Shown: positions 27,012-34,309 of the stretch, piece by piece
Layout: each line of letters starts with the position of its first letter
How positions within the stretch are numbered: the stretch's first letter is position 1
Source: Haladaptatus pallidirubidus
GTDB taxonomy: Archaea > Halobacteriota > Halobacteria > Halobacteriales > Haladaptataceae
Length of the DNA: 64,000 nucleotides
Direction of reading: 5' to 3'
Assembly: GCF_020700235.1 (NCBI RefSeq)
Contig: NZ_CP085301.1
Location: 1 to 64,000 of the forward strand
Notes under the pieces: model-generated
Told to the model about the DNA's origin: nothing
What the model saw: only the letters and a program-made list of their open reading frames with translations
The model's database searches: none
Translations under genes and position numbers: made by a program

Positions 27012-27457
27012 CACTCCTGTACCGCCGTTCGGACGCGATTCCACTTGTCGTTCGATTCGAGGCGACTCTGGAGTTCGTTGGCGTATTCCTGTGCCAACCC
27101 TTCCGCAGCGGCGAGGCGTTCCTCGTCGATTCCATCGCCGCCACCGCCCATTCCGAGGGCGTCTTTGACGGAGCTAAAGATTCCCTTGCTCTCTTTTTTC
27201 TGCGGCTTTCCACCCATCGTGTTCATCTGCGATTGGATGTTTTTCATCTCGGGCATCACCTGCCGAACCTTGCTCGTGTCGGCGACGAGTTTCGCCCGCT
27301 CGTCATCGCCGGGGTTTTCGATGTCGAACTCGACGGCTGTCATTACCAGACCCCACTCCTGCCGCGAGAAGCGCGAATCGGTGACTCGTTGGGAAAATTC
27401 CCTATCGACGGCCATTCTATCTCCCACGATCATGTCCGTCCACTGTTGTCTGGCCAT
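27011..27457 (-). CDS. DUF5799-like haloarchaeal protein
   Basis: A 148-residue protein: MARQQWTDMIVGDRMAVDREFSQRVTDSRFS, the central WGLVMTAVEFDIENPGDDERA, and a Gly-rich stretch (GMGGGGDG) before a helical end. It matches the family I recall as DUF5799; function unknown. It is translationally coupled to phosphatidylserine decarboxylase, suggesting a lipid or membrane role, which is inference only. Start at 27457 from the conserved N terminus. Confidence 0.78.
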   Translation of the reverse strand: MARQQWTDMIVGDRMAVDREFSQRVTDSRFSRQEWGLVMTAVEFDIENPGDDERAKLVADTSKVRQVMPEMKNIQSQMNTMGGKPQKKESKGIFSSVKDALGMGGGGDGIDEERLAAAEGLAQEYANELQSRLESNDKWNRVRTAVQE

Positions 27458-27933
27458 GGTAGAGAATGGTGCGGCGCGAGACTTGTCGTTTTCGTCTTCG
27501 AGGGGAGTTTGGATGGATTCAGATTTCGGGTGTGGGAGTTCGACCGGTACGTTACTGAAACCGAAGGGACGACTCACATGACCGTGGTTTCTACGTGTAG
27601 ATGTACCTTCGAATGTTGATTTTGACGAGATAGAGATGACAACTGCCGACTCCAAGCCACGTGTTCCAGATGTCTCGAAACCCTCTGTGTTTTGACGGTT
27701 CGGAAGAGCTTCGCTCTTCTGGTGGCTACGGGCGAGGACGTGGCTTGGGGTCGGAATCTGCAACCAAAATAATCGAAACGCGATATTCTCTAGCCACTCC
27801 CGCCAACCACTGCTCACAGACGTGAACGAGCACGCGAGTAGGCGGTGCCTACGGGAGTAACACTCGGTCGTAATCGCTGCTTTCCGAGGAAAATACTACC
27901 GGAATCAAACGCACTCGCCAGTAGTTTCTGACA
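27458..27933. other. Non-coding gap with a triloop hairpin
   Basis: No gene with convincing codon use. A 7-bp perfect stem with TTC loop (GAAGAGC ... GCTCTTC) lies at 27703-27719. A/T-rich patches near 27500-27640 hold no clear promoter order. Confidence 0.45.
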
Positions 27934-28209
27934 CTATTCGTAGGGATAGCGGGACTGGATGCCACAGTCGCAGGTAATGACCACGTGGCCCTCCTGCAAT
28001 CTGACGCGGGCGTTCTTTCCAGGACGGAGGTACGCGTCACAGGAATCGCAGGTAAATCGCTTGAATTGGTGGGGGAGCGAAAGGCGATTTCGCTCGGCGA
28101 TTCGTTTGGCAAGCCGGACATACTCCCGTGCGCGCTCGTCGTTGCAGTCGGCGGCGGCGGTGCTCGCAAGTCCTGCGAGTCGCTCTATTCTCTCTTGAGC
28201 TACAGTCAT
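27934..28209 (-). CDS. rnp4: Ribonuclease P protein component 4 (Rpp21 homolog)
   Basis: Subunit of archaeal RNase P, which trims tRNA 5' ends. The 91-residue chain has the helical N terminus (AQERIERLAGLASTAA) and zinc ligands CDSC and CDC in FTCDSCDAYLRPG and ITCDCGIQSRYP. Start MTVAQERIE (28209). It lies divergent from the glycosyltransferase gene. Confidence 0.9.
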   Translation of the reverse strand: MTVAQERIERLAGLASTAAADCNDERAREYVRLAKRIAERNRLSLPHQFKRFTCDSCDAYLRPGKNARVRLQEGHVVITCDCGIQSRYPYE

Positions 28210-28347
28210 TCGGAATGGGGGGGGGTGGGGGGTTTCCGGGGCGAGACAGGACAAGGATAGAAGGTTCCTGTATTGCCCCATTGGCCTCATGTTCCCATGG
28301 CAAGAAATACTTTGTGGTCATTTAACGATCCCTTTCCGAAAGCGGTA

Positions 28348-29421
28348 ATGGTCGGCTATTCCATCACTTCGCCAGTGCGTGCACTCAACTACCTCGAACT
28401 GGAATCCCAACTCGAACGGAGCGGTATCGGAACCGCCACGAAGCACCAACGAAAGTCTCTCGCGAGGACTGACGTGGATGTCGTCACTTCGCCGTGGCGG
28501 GGCGGAACGCCGGTTCATGGCGTCGCTTCCCGGGCGGTAGGACGCGATTTCTTCGCGGATTTCGACGTAGCCCACTGCAACGTCATCGGGCCGGGTTCGG
28601 TCACGGTCGCGCGCCACGCGAAGCGCGAAGGGATTCCGCTTGTGCTCCACGCGCACGTCACCAGCGAGGACTTCGCGGAGAGTTTTCGGGGTTCGACGCT
28701 CGCTGCGCGACCGCTCCGGCGCTATCTGCGGTGGTTCTACTCGCAAGCCGACATGGTGCTCTGCCCGAGTCAGTACACGAAATCCGTGCTCGAAGCGTAC
28801 CCCATCGACGCGCCGATCCGACCGATTTCGAACGGCGTGGACGCGGAATCGCTGGAAGGATTCGAATCCCTGCGCGAGGAGTACCGCGACAGATACGACC
28901 TCTCCGGGATGGTCGCGTTCACGATGGGCAACGTCTTCGAGCGCAAAGGTCTGACGACGTTCTGCCGACTCGCGCAGCAGACTAATTTCGACTTCGCGTG
29001 GTTCGGTCCCTACGACACCGGCCCGCAGGCCAGTTCGACGGTGAAACGATGGGTACAAAATCCACCGGAAAACGTCACGTTCACCGGGTGGATAGACGAC
29101 AAACGGGGCGCGTTCGCGGCGGGCGACGTGCTTTGTTTCCCGGCGAAGGACGAAAATCAGGGTATCGCCGTCCTCGAAGCGATGGCCTGCGGCAAGGCCG
29201 TCGTCCTCCGAGATATTCCGGTGTTCAGGGAGTTTTACACCCACGGCGAGGACTGTTTGCTGTGCGAGACGGAAGCGGAGTTCCAGCGTGCACTGGAACT
29301 CCTCGACCGAAATCCCGAACTGCGCGAGAAGCTGGGCGAAAATGCACGAAAAACCGCCGAGGAGCACAGTTTGGAACGACTTGGAGATAAACTTACAAAA
29401 ACGTACCGCGAACTCGCGTGA
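28348..29421 (+). CDS. Glycosyltransferase family 4 (first of two)
   Basis: GT-B enzyme using a nucleotide sugar. MVGYSITSPVRALNYLE starts the N-terminal Rossmann domain; the C-terminal one has GNVFERKGLTTF and the donor-binding FPAKDENQGIAVLEAMACGKAVV (E-x7-E). 357 residues. The ATG at 28348 is preferred to 28297 because homologs start near VGYSI. The next gene begins 41 bp later, forming a pair. Likely acceptors are membrane lipids or glycans; the two-GT pair resembles archaeal glycolipid synthases, which is inference. Confidence 0.85.
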   Translation: MVGYSITSPVRALNYLELESQLERSGIGTATKHQRKSLARTDVDVVTSPWRGGTPVHGVASRAVGRDFFADFDVAHCNVIGPGSVTVARHAKREGIPLVLHAHVTSEDFAESFRGSTLAARPLRRYLRWFYSQADMVLCPSQYTKSVLEAYPIDAPIRPISNGVDAESLEGFESLREEYRDRYDLSGMVAFTMGNVFERKGLTTFCRLAQQTNFDFAWFGPYDTGPQASSTVKRWVQNPPENVTFTGWIDDKRGAFAAGDVLCFPAKDENQGIAVLEAMACGKAVVLRDIPVFREFYTHGEDCLLCETEAEFQRALELLDRNPELREKLGENARKTAEEHSLERLGDKLTKTYRELA

Positions 29422-29462
29422 AGTCACAAGCCCTTAACACCTCGTCTGCGAATGGCGAATCA

Positions 29463-30569
29463 ATGAGTCGATGGGTCGCCGCGTTCACGGATACGTATCT
29501 GCCGACGATAAACGGCGTCACCTACACGATTCGGTCGTGGCGCGACTGCTGGGAGAGAAACGGCGGCCGGATGGACGTGGTGTACCCCCGGTCGGACGAA
29601 TACGTACCCGAGAAGGGGGAACACCCCATCGGGAGCCTTCCCTTTCCGTTCTACGACGGCTACCGACTCGGGACACCGCGGATTCCGAAAGCCGTCACCG
29701 GCGCCGAAATCGTTCACGCGCACACCCCGTTTGCCATCGGACTCGGCGGCCTTCGACTCGCGTGGAGACAGGACAAACCGTTCGTCACTTCCTACCATAC
29801 TCCGACGGGCGAGTACGCGGATTACCTCGTCTCGAACGAATCCGCCGCAGAGTACGTCGAACGAGCGTCGGTCGCCTACGAACGTTGGTTTTTCGGGCGC
29901 TCCGACGCGGTACTCACCCCGAGCGAAGCGACCCGGAAATACGTCGTGGAGACGGTCGGCGTGGATGCCCCCGTTCACGTCGTTCCGAACGGCATCGACA
30001 TCGAGCGATTCCATCCCGTCGAAACCGCCGACTTCGTGAACAAATACGACCTCGACGGCGACCGGCCGCTCGTCGGCTACACGGGTAGACATGGCTACGA
30101 AAAGCGACTCTCGGAACTCATTACCGCCGCCGAGGGAACGGGGTTCACCGTCGTTTTCGGCGGCGACGGCCCCGCCCGAAAGTCGCTGGAAAAACAGGCC
30201 AGCGAATCCGACACCGACGTTCGGTTCCTCGGATTTCTTGAGCGGGATGAGATGCCCGCCTTCTACTCCGCGCTGGACGCGTTCGCCTTCCCGAGTCCGG
30301 TCGAAACCCAAGGCCTCGTCGCCCTCGAAGCGAACGCCTGCGGGACGCCCGTGATCGGCGCAAACTCTGGCGCACTGTCAAATACTATTATCGAGGGAGA
30401 AACGGGGTATCACTTCGAAAGCGGCGACACCGAGGGGTTTCAGGACGCCATTCGACGCGCGCTATCGGAGCGCGACCGTCTCAAAGAATTTTGTCTCGCC
30501 CGCCGTTCAGAAGTCAGCGTCGAGCGGGCGATAGACAAATTGGAACGAGTGTACAACAATCTCGCTTAG
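29463..30569 (+). CDS. Glycosyltransferase family 4 (second of two)
   Basis: GT-B enzyme of 368 residues. The N terminus AAFTDTYLPTINGVTYTIRSW is the typical start of GT4 diglucosyl-diacylglycerol-type enzymes; EIVHAHTPFAIG, VPNGID, YTGRHGYEKRL and PSPVETQGLVALEANACGTPVIG follow. The start MSRWVAAFTD (29463) is chosen over the upstream frame. Together with the preceding GT it may build a two-sugar head group on archaeol lipids. Its 3' end overlaps the HD gene by 4 bp, tail to tail. Confidence 0.85.
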   Translation: MSRWVAAFTDTYLPTINGVTYTIRSWRDCWERNGGRMDVVYPRSDEYVPEKGEHPIGSLPFPFYDGYRLGTPRIPKAVTGAEIVHAHTPFAIGLGGLRLAWRQDKPFVTSYHTPTGEYADYLVSNESAAEYVERASVAYERWFFGRSDAVLTPSEATRKYVVETVGVDAPVHVVPNGIDIERFHPVETADFVNKYDLDGDRPLVGYTGRHGYEKRLSELITAAEGTGFTVVFGGDGPARKSLEKQASESDTDVRFLGFLERDEMPAFYSALDAFAFPSPVETQGLVALEANACGTPVIGANSGALSNTIIEGETGYHFESGDTEGFQDAIRRALSERDRLKEFCLARRSEVSVERAIDKLERVYNNLA

Positions 30570-31393
30570 AGTTCCATTCGCTCGACGATGTTGTCGCTCC
30601 CCTCGCGGACGTTCAGGGCGACGATTCGGATGTCGTCTTCCAAGCCGGATTTGTGAAGTTTCGCCTTGAGCAGGTTGTCGACCTGATAGACGCCCGCCGC
30701 GTTCATCATCTCGATTTCCACCAGAACCGGGATGGTGTCGCCCTCTCGGAGGCTGACTCTTTTGATGGCCTGACTGGAAACAGTGTTGATGCCACGGCCG
30801 CCTTTCTCGTACGGTATGCGCGAGCGACCGTGTTCCATGTCGAGTGCGTCGGCGACGCGAATGACGCCCGCTTCGGTCGTGAGCGGGTCTTCTTCGGTGT
30901 GATGACAGAGAATCGCGTGCAGGATTTCACCTTTCATCCGAACCGTATCCGCCGTGTCGTAGAAGTTCGGAAGGATGCGGTCGAGGATATCCGCGGCCAA
31001 CGGAATCGAATAGTACGTGTGGTCGTCGCGGTGGACGACGTGACCGATATCGTGGAGCGTCGCGGCGAACGCGACGATGACGCTTTCGTCTTCCTCGTCC
31101 AGACCCTCGTCCGCAGCACCGTTGAACTCGACGCCGCCGCGCTTTAACAGGTCGTAGAGGAGGAGTGCGCGATTGAGGACGATTTCGATGTGTTTCGAGC
31201 CGTGGTCGTTGTACCCCTTTCGAGCCACGGCGTTGACGTTTTGCGCGTCGAGATACGTCTGAATCTCGATGTCATTGTCGATGAATTCGAGAACCTCGTT
31301 CAGCTTCTCGTCCGGAAAGGCGTGGTCGGCGTCGGGGTCGTATGAACGCCGTCCGTTTGTGACGGGTTCCGTTTCGGGGTCGTCCATGGCCAT
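30566..31393 (-). CDS. HD-domain metal-dependent phosphohydrolase
   Basis: A 275-residue HD-domain protein. The metal-binding residues are visible: KHIEIVLNRALLL, then LHDIGHVVHRDDH, and ILCHHTEED; the final conserved Asp falls in RVADALDMEHGR. The N-terminal 30 residues are polar and disordered. The substrate could be a nucleotide second messenger or RNA; not determinable here. A second ATG lies 6 nt into the frame. Confidence 0.88.
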   Translation of the reverse strand: MAMDDPETEPVTNGRRSYDPDADHAFPDEKLNEVLEFIDNDIEIQTYLDAQNVNAVARKGYNDHGSKHIEIVLNRALLLYDLLKRGGVEFNGAADEGLDEEDESVIVAFAATLHDIGHVVHRDDHTYYSIPLAADILDRILPNFYDTADTVRMKGEILHAILCHHTEEDPLTTEAGVIRVADALDMEHGRSRIPYEKGGRGINTVSSQAIKRVSLREGDTIPVLVEIEMMNAAGVYQVDNLLKAKLHKSGLEDDIRIVALNVREGSDNIVERMEL

Positions 31394-31535
31394 ACCTTTC
31401 CGTCCGGCACAAAAAAGTTCTCGGGCGCGCCGCTCGGTGGAAGACGAGTTAGATGGCTGATCCGAATGTGGAGTACCGTGAACCTGAGTAGAGCAAAAAG
31501 CCTATAATTGCCAATGGGTAAGCAACTGGTAGAGG

Positions 31536-31838
31536 ATGTACGAAATGATACCACTATTCGGGCCGGTTCCCGGTGGGATGGAGCTTGCGGTGATTCTGCT
31601 CATCGCAGTGCTTCTGTTCGGTGCCAACAAGATTCCGAAACTCGCGCGCTCGACGGGCGAGGCGATGGGAGAGTTCAAAAAAGGGCGACAGGAAGTCGAA
31701 GACGAACTCCGCGAGATGCAGGAGTCGGGGTCGTCGTCCAGTTCGCCGTCCGGCGATGCGAGCGAATTTGACGACGAACCGCAGACCCGCACCGAACCCA
31801 ACACCAACACCGAAACCGAGACCGAATCCGGACAGTAA
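31536..31838 (+). CDS. tatA: Sec-independent translocase TatA
   Basis: Pore-forming subunit of the twin-arginine translocon, which exports folded proteins and is the main secretory route in haloarchaea. The N-terminal helix (MELAVILLIAVLLFGANKIPKL), the amphipathic helix (ARSTGEAMGEFKKGRQEVED) and an acidic, Ser/Thr-rich tail are as expected. Starts at 31536 and 31545 are both possible. It is separate from the other tat genes, which are not in this window; tRNA-Arg follows directly. Confidence 0.92.
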   Translation: MYEMIPLFGPVPGGMELAVILLIAVLLFGANKIPKLARSTGEAMGEFKKGRQEVEDELREMQESGSSSSSPSGDASEFDDEPQTRTEPNTNTETETESGQ

Positions 31839-31871
31839 GCGTATTTCTGTGTCAGTTTGTGCGTTTATATA

Positions 31872-31944
31872 GGGCGTGTGGCCTAGCGGATAGGGCGAGA
31901 GGTTCCTAACCTCTCGACCGCGGGTTCGAATCCCGCCACGCCCG
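31872..31944 (+). tRNA. tRNA-Arg (anticodon CCT)
   Basis: A 73-nt cloverleaf. Acceptor GGGCGTG pairs with CACGCCC, discriminator G. The anticodon stem AGAGG/CCTCT carries loop TTCCTAA with anticodon CCT at 31905-31907, and GCGGG TTCGAAT CCCGC is the T arm. Reads AGG. No intron. A TATATA directly 5' (31865-31871) is too close to be its own TATA box, so the promoter is unclear; it could be transcribed with tatA. Confidence 0.95.
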
Positions 31945-32029
31945 CTTCCTTCGCTACGCTCGGTCAACGAGCGTGGCTGACTCCCACTCGCTTTACTTCG
32001 TTCGCTCGCGGGAATCCCGTCACGCCCGC
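31929..32029 (+). repeat. Direct repeat of the tRNA-Arg 3' end
   Basis: The last 17 bases around the tRNA T arm and acceptor (31929-31945, AATCCCGCCACGCCCGC) recur with one mismatch at 32013-32029, 84 bp downstream. This is the form of an integration attachment-site duplication or a scar after element loss. Confidence 0.55.
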
Positions 32030-32085
32030 GCAACGAGGAACGGAGTGACGAGTGAACCGAAAGACGCTCGGTTTTGGTCGCTTTT

Positions 32086-32424
32086 CTAGGGTCGCATGTA
32101 CGCGTAGCCCTCGTTTTCCAACCGCGTGACTTCGACGGCACCCTCCGGAACGGTTTCGATGCCGTCGATGAGGTCGGATTCGTCGAGGTTCATCACGTCG
32201 AGGGTGTTGCTACAGGCTTTGAACGGGACGCCGTCGTCCATCAGCGACTGCACCTGCTCTTCTCGCTCTCCCCCAGCGGTGACGGCTTCGATACCGCCAG
32301 CCTGTGCGACGACCGCCACGTCGTCTATCGTGCCACTCTCGTCGTCAAGGAGGTTTCTGGCGATTGCGAGGGCGGTCTTCTGTTCGCTCTCGTCGCCGGA
32401 AATCAGGTGAATTACGGATTGCAT
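32086..32424 (-). CDS. DsrE/DsrF-like sulfur-relay family protein
   Basis: A 112-residue protein of the DsrE-like fold: MQSVIHLISGDESEQKTALAIA is the first strand-helix, VAVVAQAGGIEAV the second, and PFKACSNTLDVMNL holds the one cysteine that is conserved in this group. Likely sulfur transfer or nucleotide binding; the partner is unknown. It stands alone on the minus strand. Confidence 0.85.
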   Translation of the reverse strand: MQSVIHLISGDESEQKTALAIARNLLDDESGTIDDVAVVAQAGGIEAVTAGGEREEQVQSLMDDGVPFKACSNTLDVMNLDESDLIDGIETVPEGAVEVTRLENEGYAYMRP

Positions 32425-32499
32425 GCGTTGACGGAGAAAGAGAGCAACGGGCTAATAGTTGCTGGCCTTCGCTCGGCGGATTGGACTCCGACGGAGAAC

Positions 32500-32871
32500 C
32501 TACTCGTCGGAGTCGTCCGTCGGTTGGGAGTCGTTACCTTGCAGTTCGTCCGTTTCCTCCTCGGTTGCGGATTGGACTTCGTCCATGTCGATTTCCGAAT
32601 CGAACTCTTCTTCGTCGATTGCGGATTCGAGCGTTTCCTTGTTGGTTACGGCGTCGATTCCGTCCTCCTCGACCGCCGATTGAATCGTTTTCACGTCGAT
32701 GGCGGTTCCGGTGTCCTTGCTCTTTGCGACCGATTTGACCGCTCGCTTCACCGCGAGATAGCCGACCGCTCCGGTACCGCCCGCCACGACCGCACCCGGG
32801 ATCCCGTATCGTTTGTAGCCGAACTTTGCCGCCTTCTTTCCCACCGTAAATGGGCCAATCATCGTATACAT
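32500..32871 (-). CDS. Small membrane-associated haloarchaeal protein
   Basis: A 123-residue protein. A Gly-rich hydrophobic stretch (IPGAVVAGGTGAVGYLAVKRA) near residues 22-45 may be a membrane segment, followed by a long acidic tail with ExxE/DEE runs. Start ATG at 32871 or the internal MIGPFTV (32862). Family not recognised; the tail is probably disordered. Confidence 0.65.
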   Translation of the reverse strand: MYTMIGPFTVGKKAAKFGYKRYGIPGAVVAGGTGAVGYLAVKRAVKSVAKSKDTGTAIDVKTIQSAVEEDGIDAVTNKETLESAIDEEEFDSEIDMDEVQSATEEETDELQGNDSQPTDDSDE

Positions 32872-32944
32872 TACAGTCTTCGAAGCGGCGTAAGCGTTGG
32901 GCCTGCATTCGAAATGAACCTACTCCTGCTGTCCGAAAACGACT

Positions 32945-33277
32945 TCACTTCAACTCGTGTAGTTCGTGTTCCGAAACGCGTTCTCCGCAGTGCGGACAGG
33001 CGTATTTCGTCTCGTGCTGCGATTCCTCCACGAACCCCGAGGCTAAAATCGACGCGAGAAGCGCGAACAGGCCGATTCCGATGACGACGCTCACCAGTTC
33101 GAACAGGTAGAACTCGGCTCCATACGCCGAGTGGAGCGGCTCGACCGTTTCGAGGATGACGGTTGCGACGTTCGCAACGATGAGCGCGAGGATAAACGAG
33201 TCGACGTACTGCCCGATTCGACCACCTGCACCGACCTGAAAGGGCTGATTTACCCGGTGATGAATCTGCCGATACAT
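32945..33277 (-). CDS. Internally deleted ion channel (first helix and tail only)
   Basis: A 110-residue chain that keeps the two ends of an ion-transporter family channel of about 250-270 residues. Residues 15-62 are the first helix (YVDSFILALIVANVATVILETVEPL ... FYLFELVSVV). They run directly into the last transmembrane segment and tail (IGIGLFALLASILASGF, then CPHCGERVSEHE zinc ribbon). The voltage-sensor helices and pore are missing without a frameshift. It could be a decayed channel or a functional mini-protein. Confidence 0.7.
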   Translation of the reverse strand: MYRQIHHRVNQPFQVGAGGRIGQYVDSFILALIVANVATVILETVEPLHSAYGAEFYLFELVSVVIGIGLFALLASILASGFVEESQHETKYACPHCGERVSEHELHELK

Positions 33278-33356
33278 TGGGGGGCGTTCAGAGGACGCTG
33301 TAATAAATATGCACGACTCCGAAAGTAGTCGTCGGAGCCTTCGTCAACTCGCTACC

Positions 33357-33746
33357 TCACGAGTGCGTTTGCATCCACTCGGTACACACCTCGACGATGG
33401 GAAGGAGCGGAACGTCGTCGTTGTCGAATGCGACGAACAGCGACCCGGAATCGCTGGGGAATTGTAAGACGACGGCCGCGTCGAACGTATAAAGTGCAAA
33501 GTTGAGGACTCCGGCACGAAACACGTTTTCCGCGTCTTCTCGCGGTTCGTCAGCGAGCAGTGATTCGTCGTGAATCCGGTTGAAATCGGCGGGCGTGAAT
33601 CGCCCAGCTATGTCTTTTCGGGTGTACAGCATCTCGTACCCGCCGTTTTGTCTGCTGGCCACCGTTCGGAGCGCGGAACCGAGGTGAGATTGCAGAGCGG
33701 CGACGAACGCCTCGTCAGATTCGAACACGGTTGTTACGTTCGTCAA
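33357..33746 (-). CDS. Conserved haloarchaeal protein, unknown function
   Basis: A 129-residue protein: FVAALQSHLGSALRTVASRQNGGYEMLYTRKDIAGRF, later AVVLQFPSDSGSLFVAFDNDDV and a C-terminal WMQTHS. The shape fits a haloarchaeal family I cannot name with confidence; no catalytic residues visible. It stands between the small zinc protein and the truncated channel, all on the same strand. Confidence 0.65.
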   Translation of the reverse strand: MTNVTTVFESDEAFVAALQSHLGSALRTVASRQNGGYEMLYTRKDIAGRFTPADFNRIHDESLLADEPREDAENVFRAGVLNFALYTFDAAVVLQFPSDSGSLFVAFDNDDVPLLPIVEVCTEWMQTHS

Positions 33747-33826
33747 GCGGAACCATCAACGTTTGTGATGGTTCAAAACTGTTGCGTCTTCGGCAGTCGA
33801 TTTTACGGCTTCTACGATCGATTCGC

Positions 33827-33979
33827 TCAATCGATTCGCTCGATGTCGGCCGAATCGCAGTACGGACAGTTCAAATCCGGCAGTTCGACGGAGTACGAAA
33901 ACGTTCGCCCGCAGTAGTGACATCGGTATTCGTTGCCCGTTATCGTGAAAATCTGTCGCACCGAATCGAACAATCCCAT
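33827..33979 (-). CDS. 50-residue zinc-ribbon microprotein
   Basis: Too short for usual gene finding but convincing: MGLFDSVRQIFTITGNEYRCHYCGRTF, then CPYCDSADIERI. Two CxxC pairs form a rubredoxin-like zinc knuckle. The start at 33979 is the only ATG before the pattern. It may assist a partner protein or bind nucleic acid; function unknown. It lies downstream of the 43-residue membrane peptide gene on the minus strand. Confidence 0.75.
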   Translation of the reverse strand: MGLFDSVRQIFTITGNEYRCHYCGRTFSYSVELPDLNCPYCDSADIERID

Positions 33980-34019
33980 TCAAAAACTGTTCATCGCACA
34001 CGCACTTAACGTTCGTCGG

Positions 34020-34151
34020 CTACGCGCTACTAAGCAGTCGCATCGCCGCCCCGATGAGGAGAACGAGCAATCCGAGTCCGGACGTTATCGGTTCTGGGAT
34101 GAAGAACATGACGACGCCAGCCAACATTACGACCGTTGAGATTCGGGCCAT
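34020..34151 (-). CDS. 43-residue two-helix membrane peptide
   Basis: MARISTVVMLAGVVMFFIPEP is a first hydrophobic helix with a Pro-Glu-Pro turn; TSGLGLLVLLIGAAMRLLSS is a second. Small proteins of this pattern are common in haloarchaea. The short leader (start 34151) overlaps the upstream region of the pilin-like gene on the other strand. Confidence 0.65.
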   Translation of the reverse strand: MARISTVVMLAGVVMFFIPEPITSGLGLLVLLIGAAMRLLSSA

Positions 34152-34271
34152 ACCGTGGTTTGGTCGGTACAGGGTACTACCTGTTGTGCCTGTATTTGCA
34201 ACCGAAATGCCGCAATAAAATATTTATATATTTATATGAGCTGGGAAATATCGGCGCAGTAGGCGGAGTTC

Positions 34272-34280
34272 TAAATAATA
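34272..34280 (+). promoter_or_regulatory. TATA box of the large pilin-like gene
   Basis: TAAATAATA about 30 bp before the ATG at 34310, in an A/T-rich stretch; the spacing fits a leaderless transcript and supports the start chosen. Confidence 0.5.
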
Positions 34281-34309
34281 TATTTTCGATATTAGTGCGG
34301 ACGTTTATT

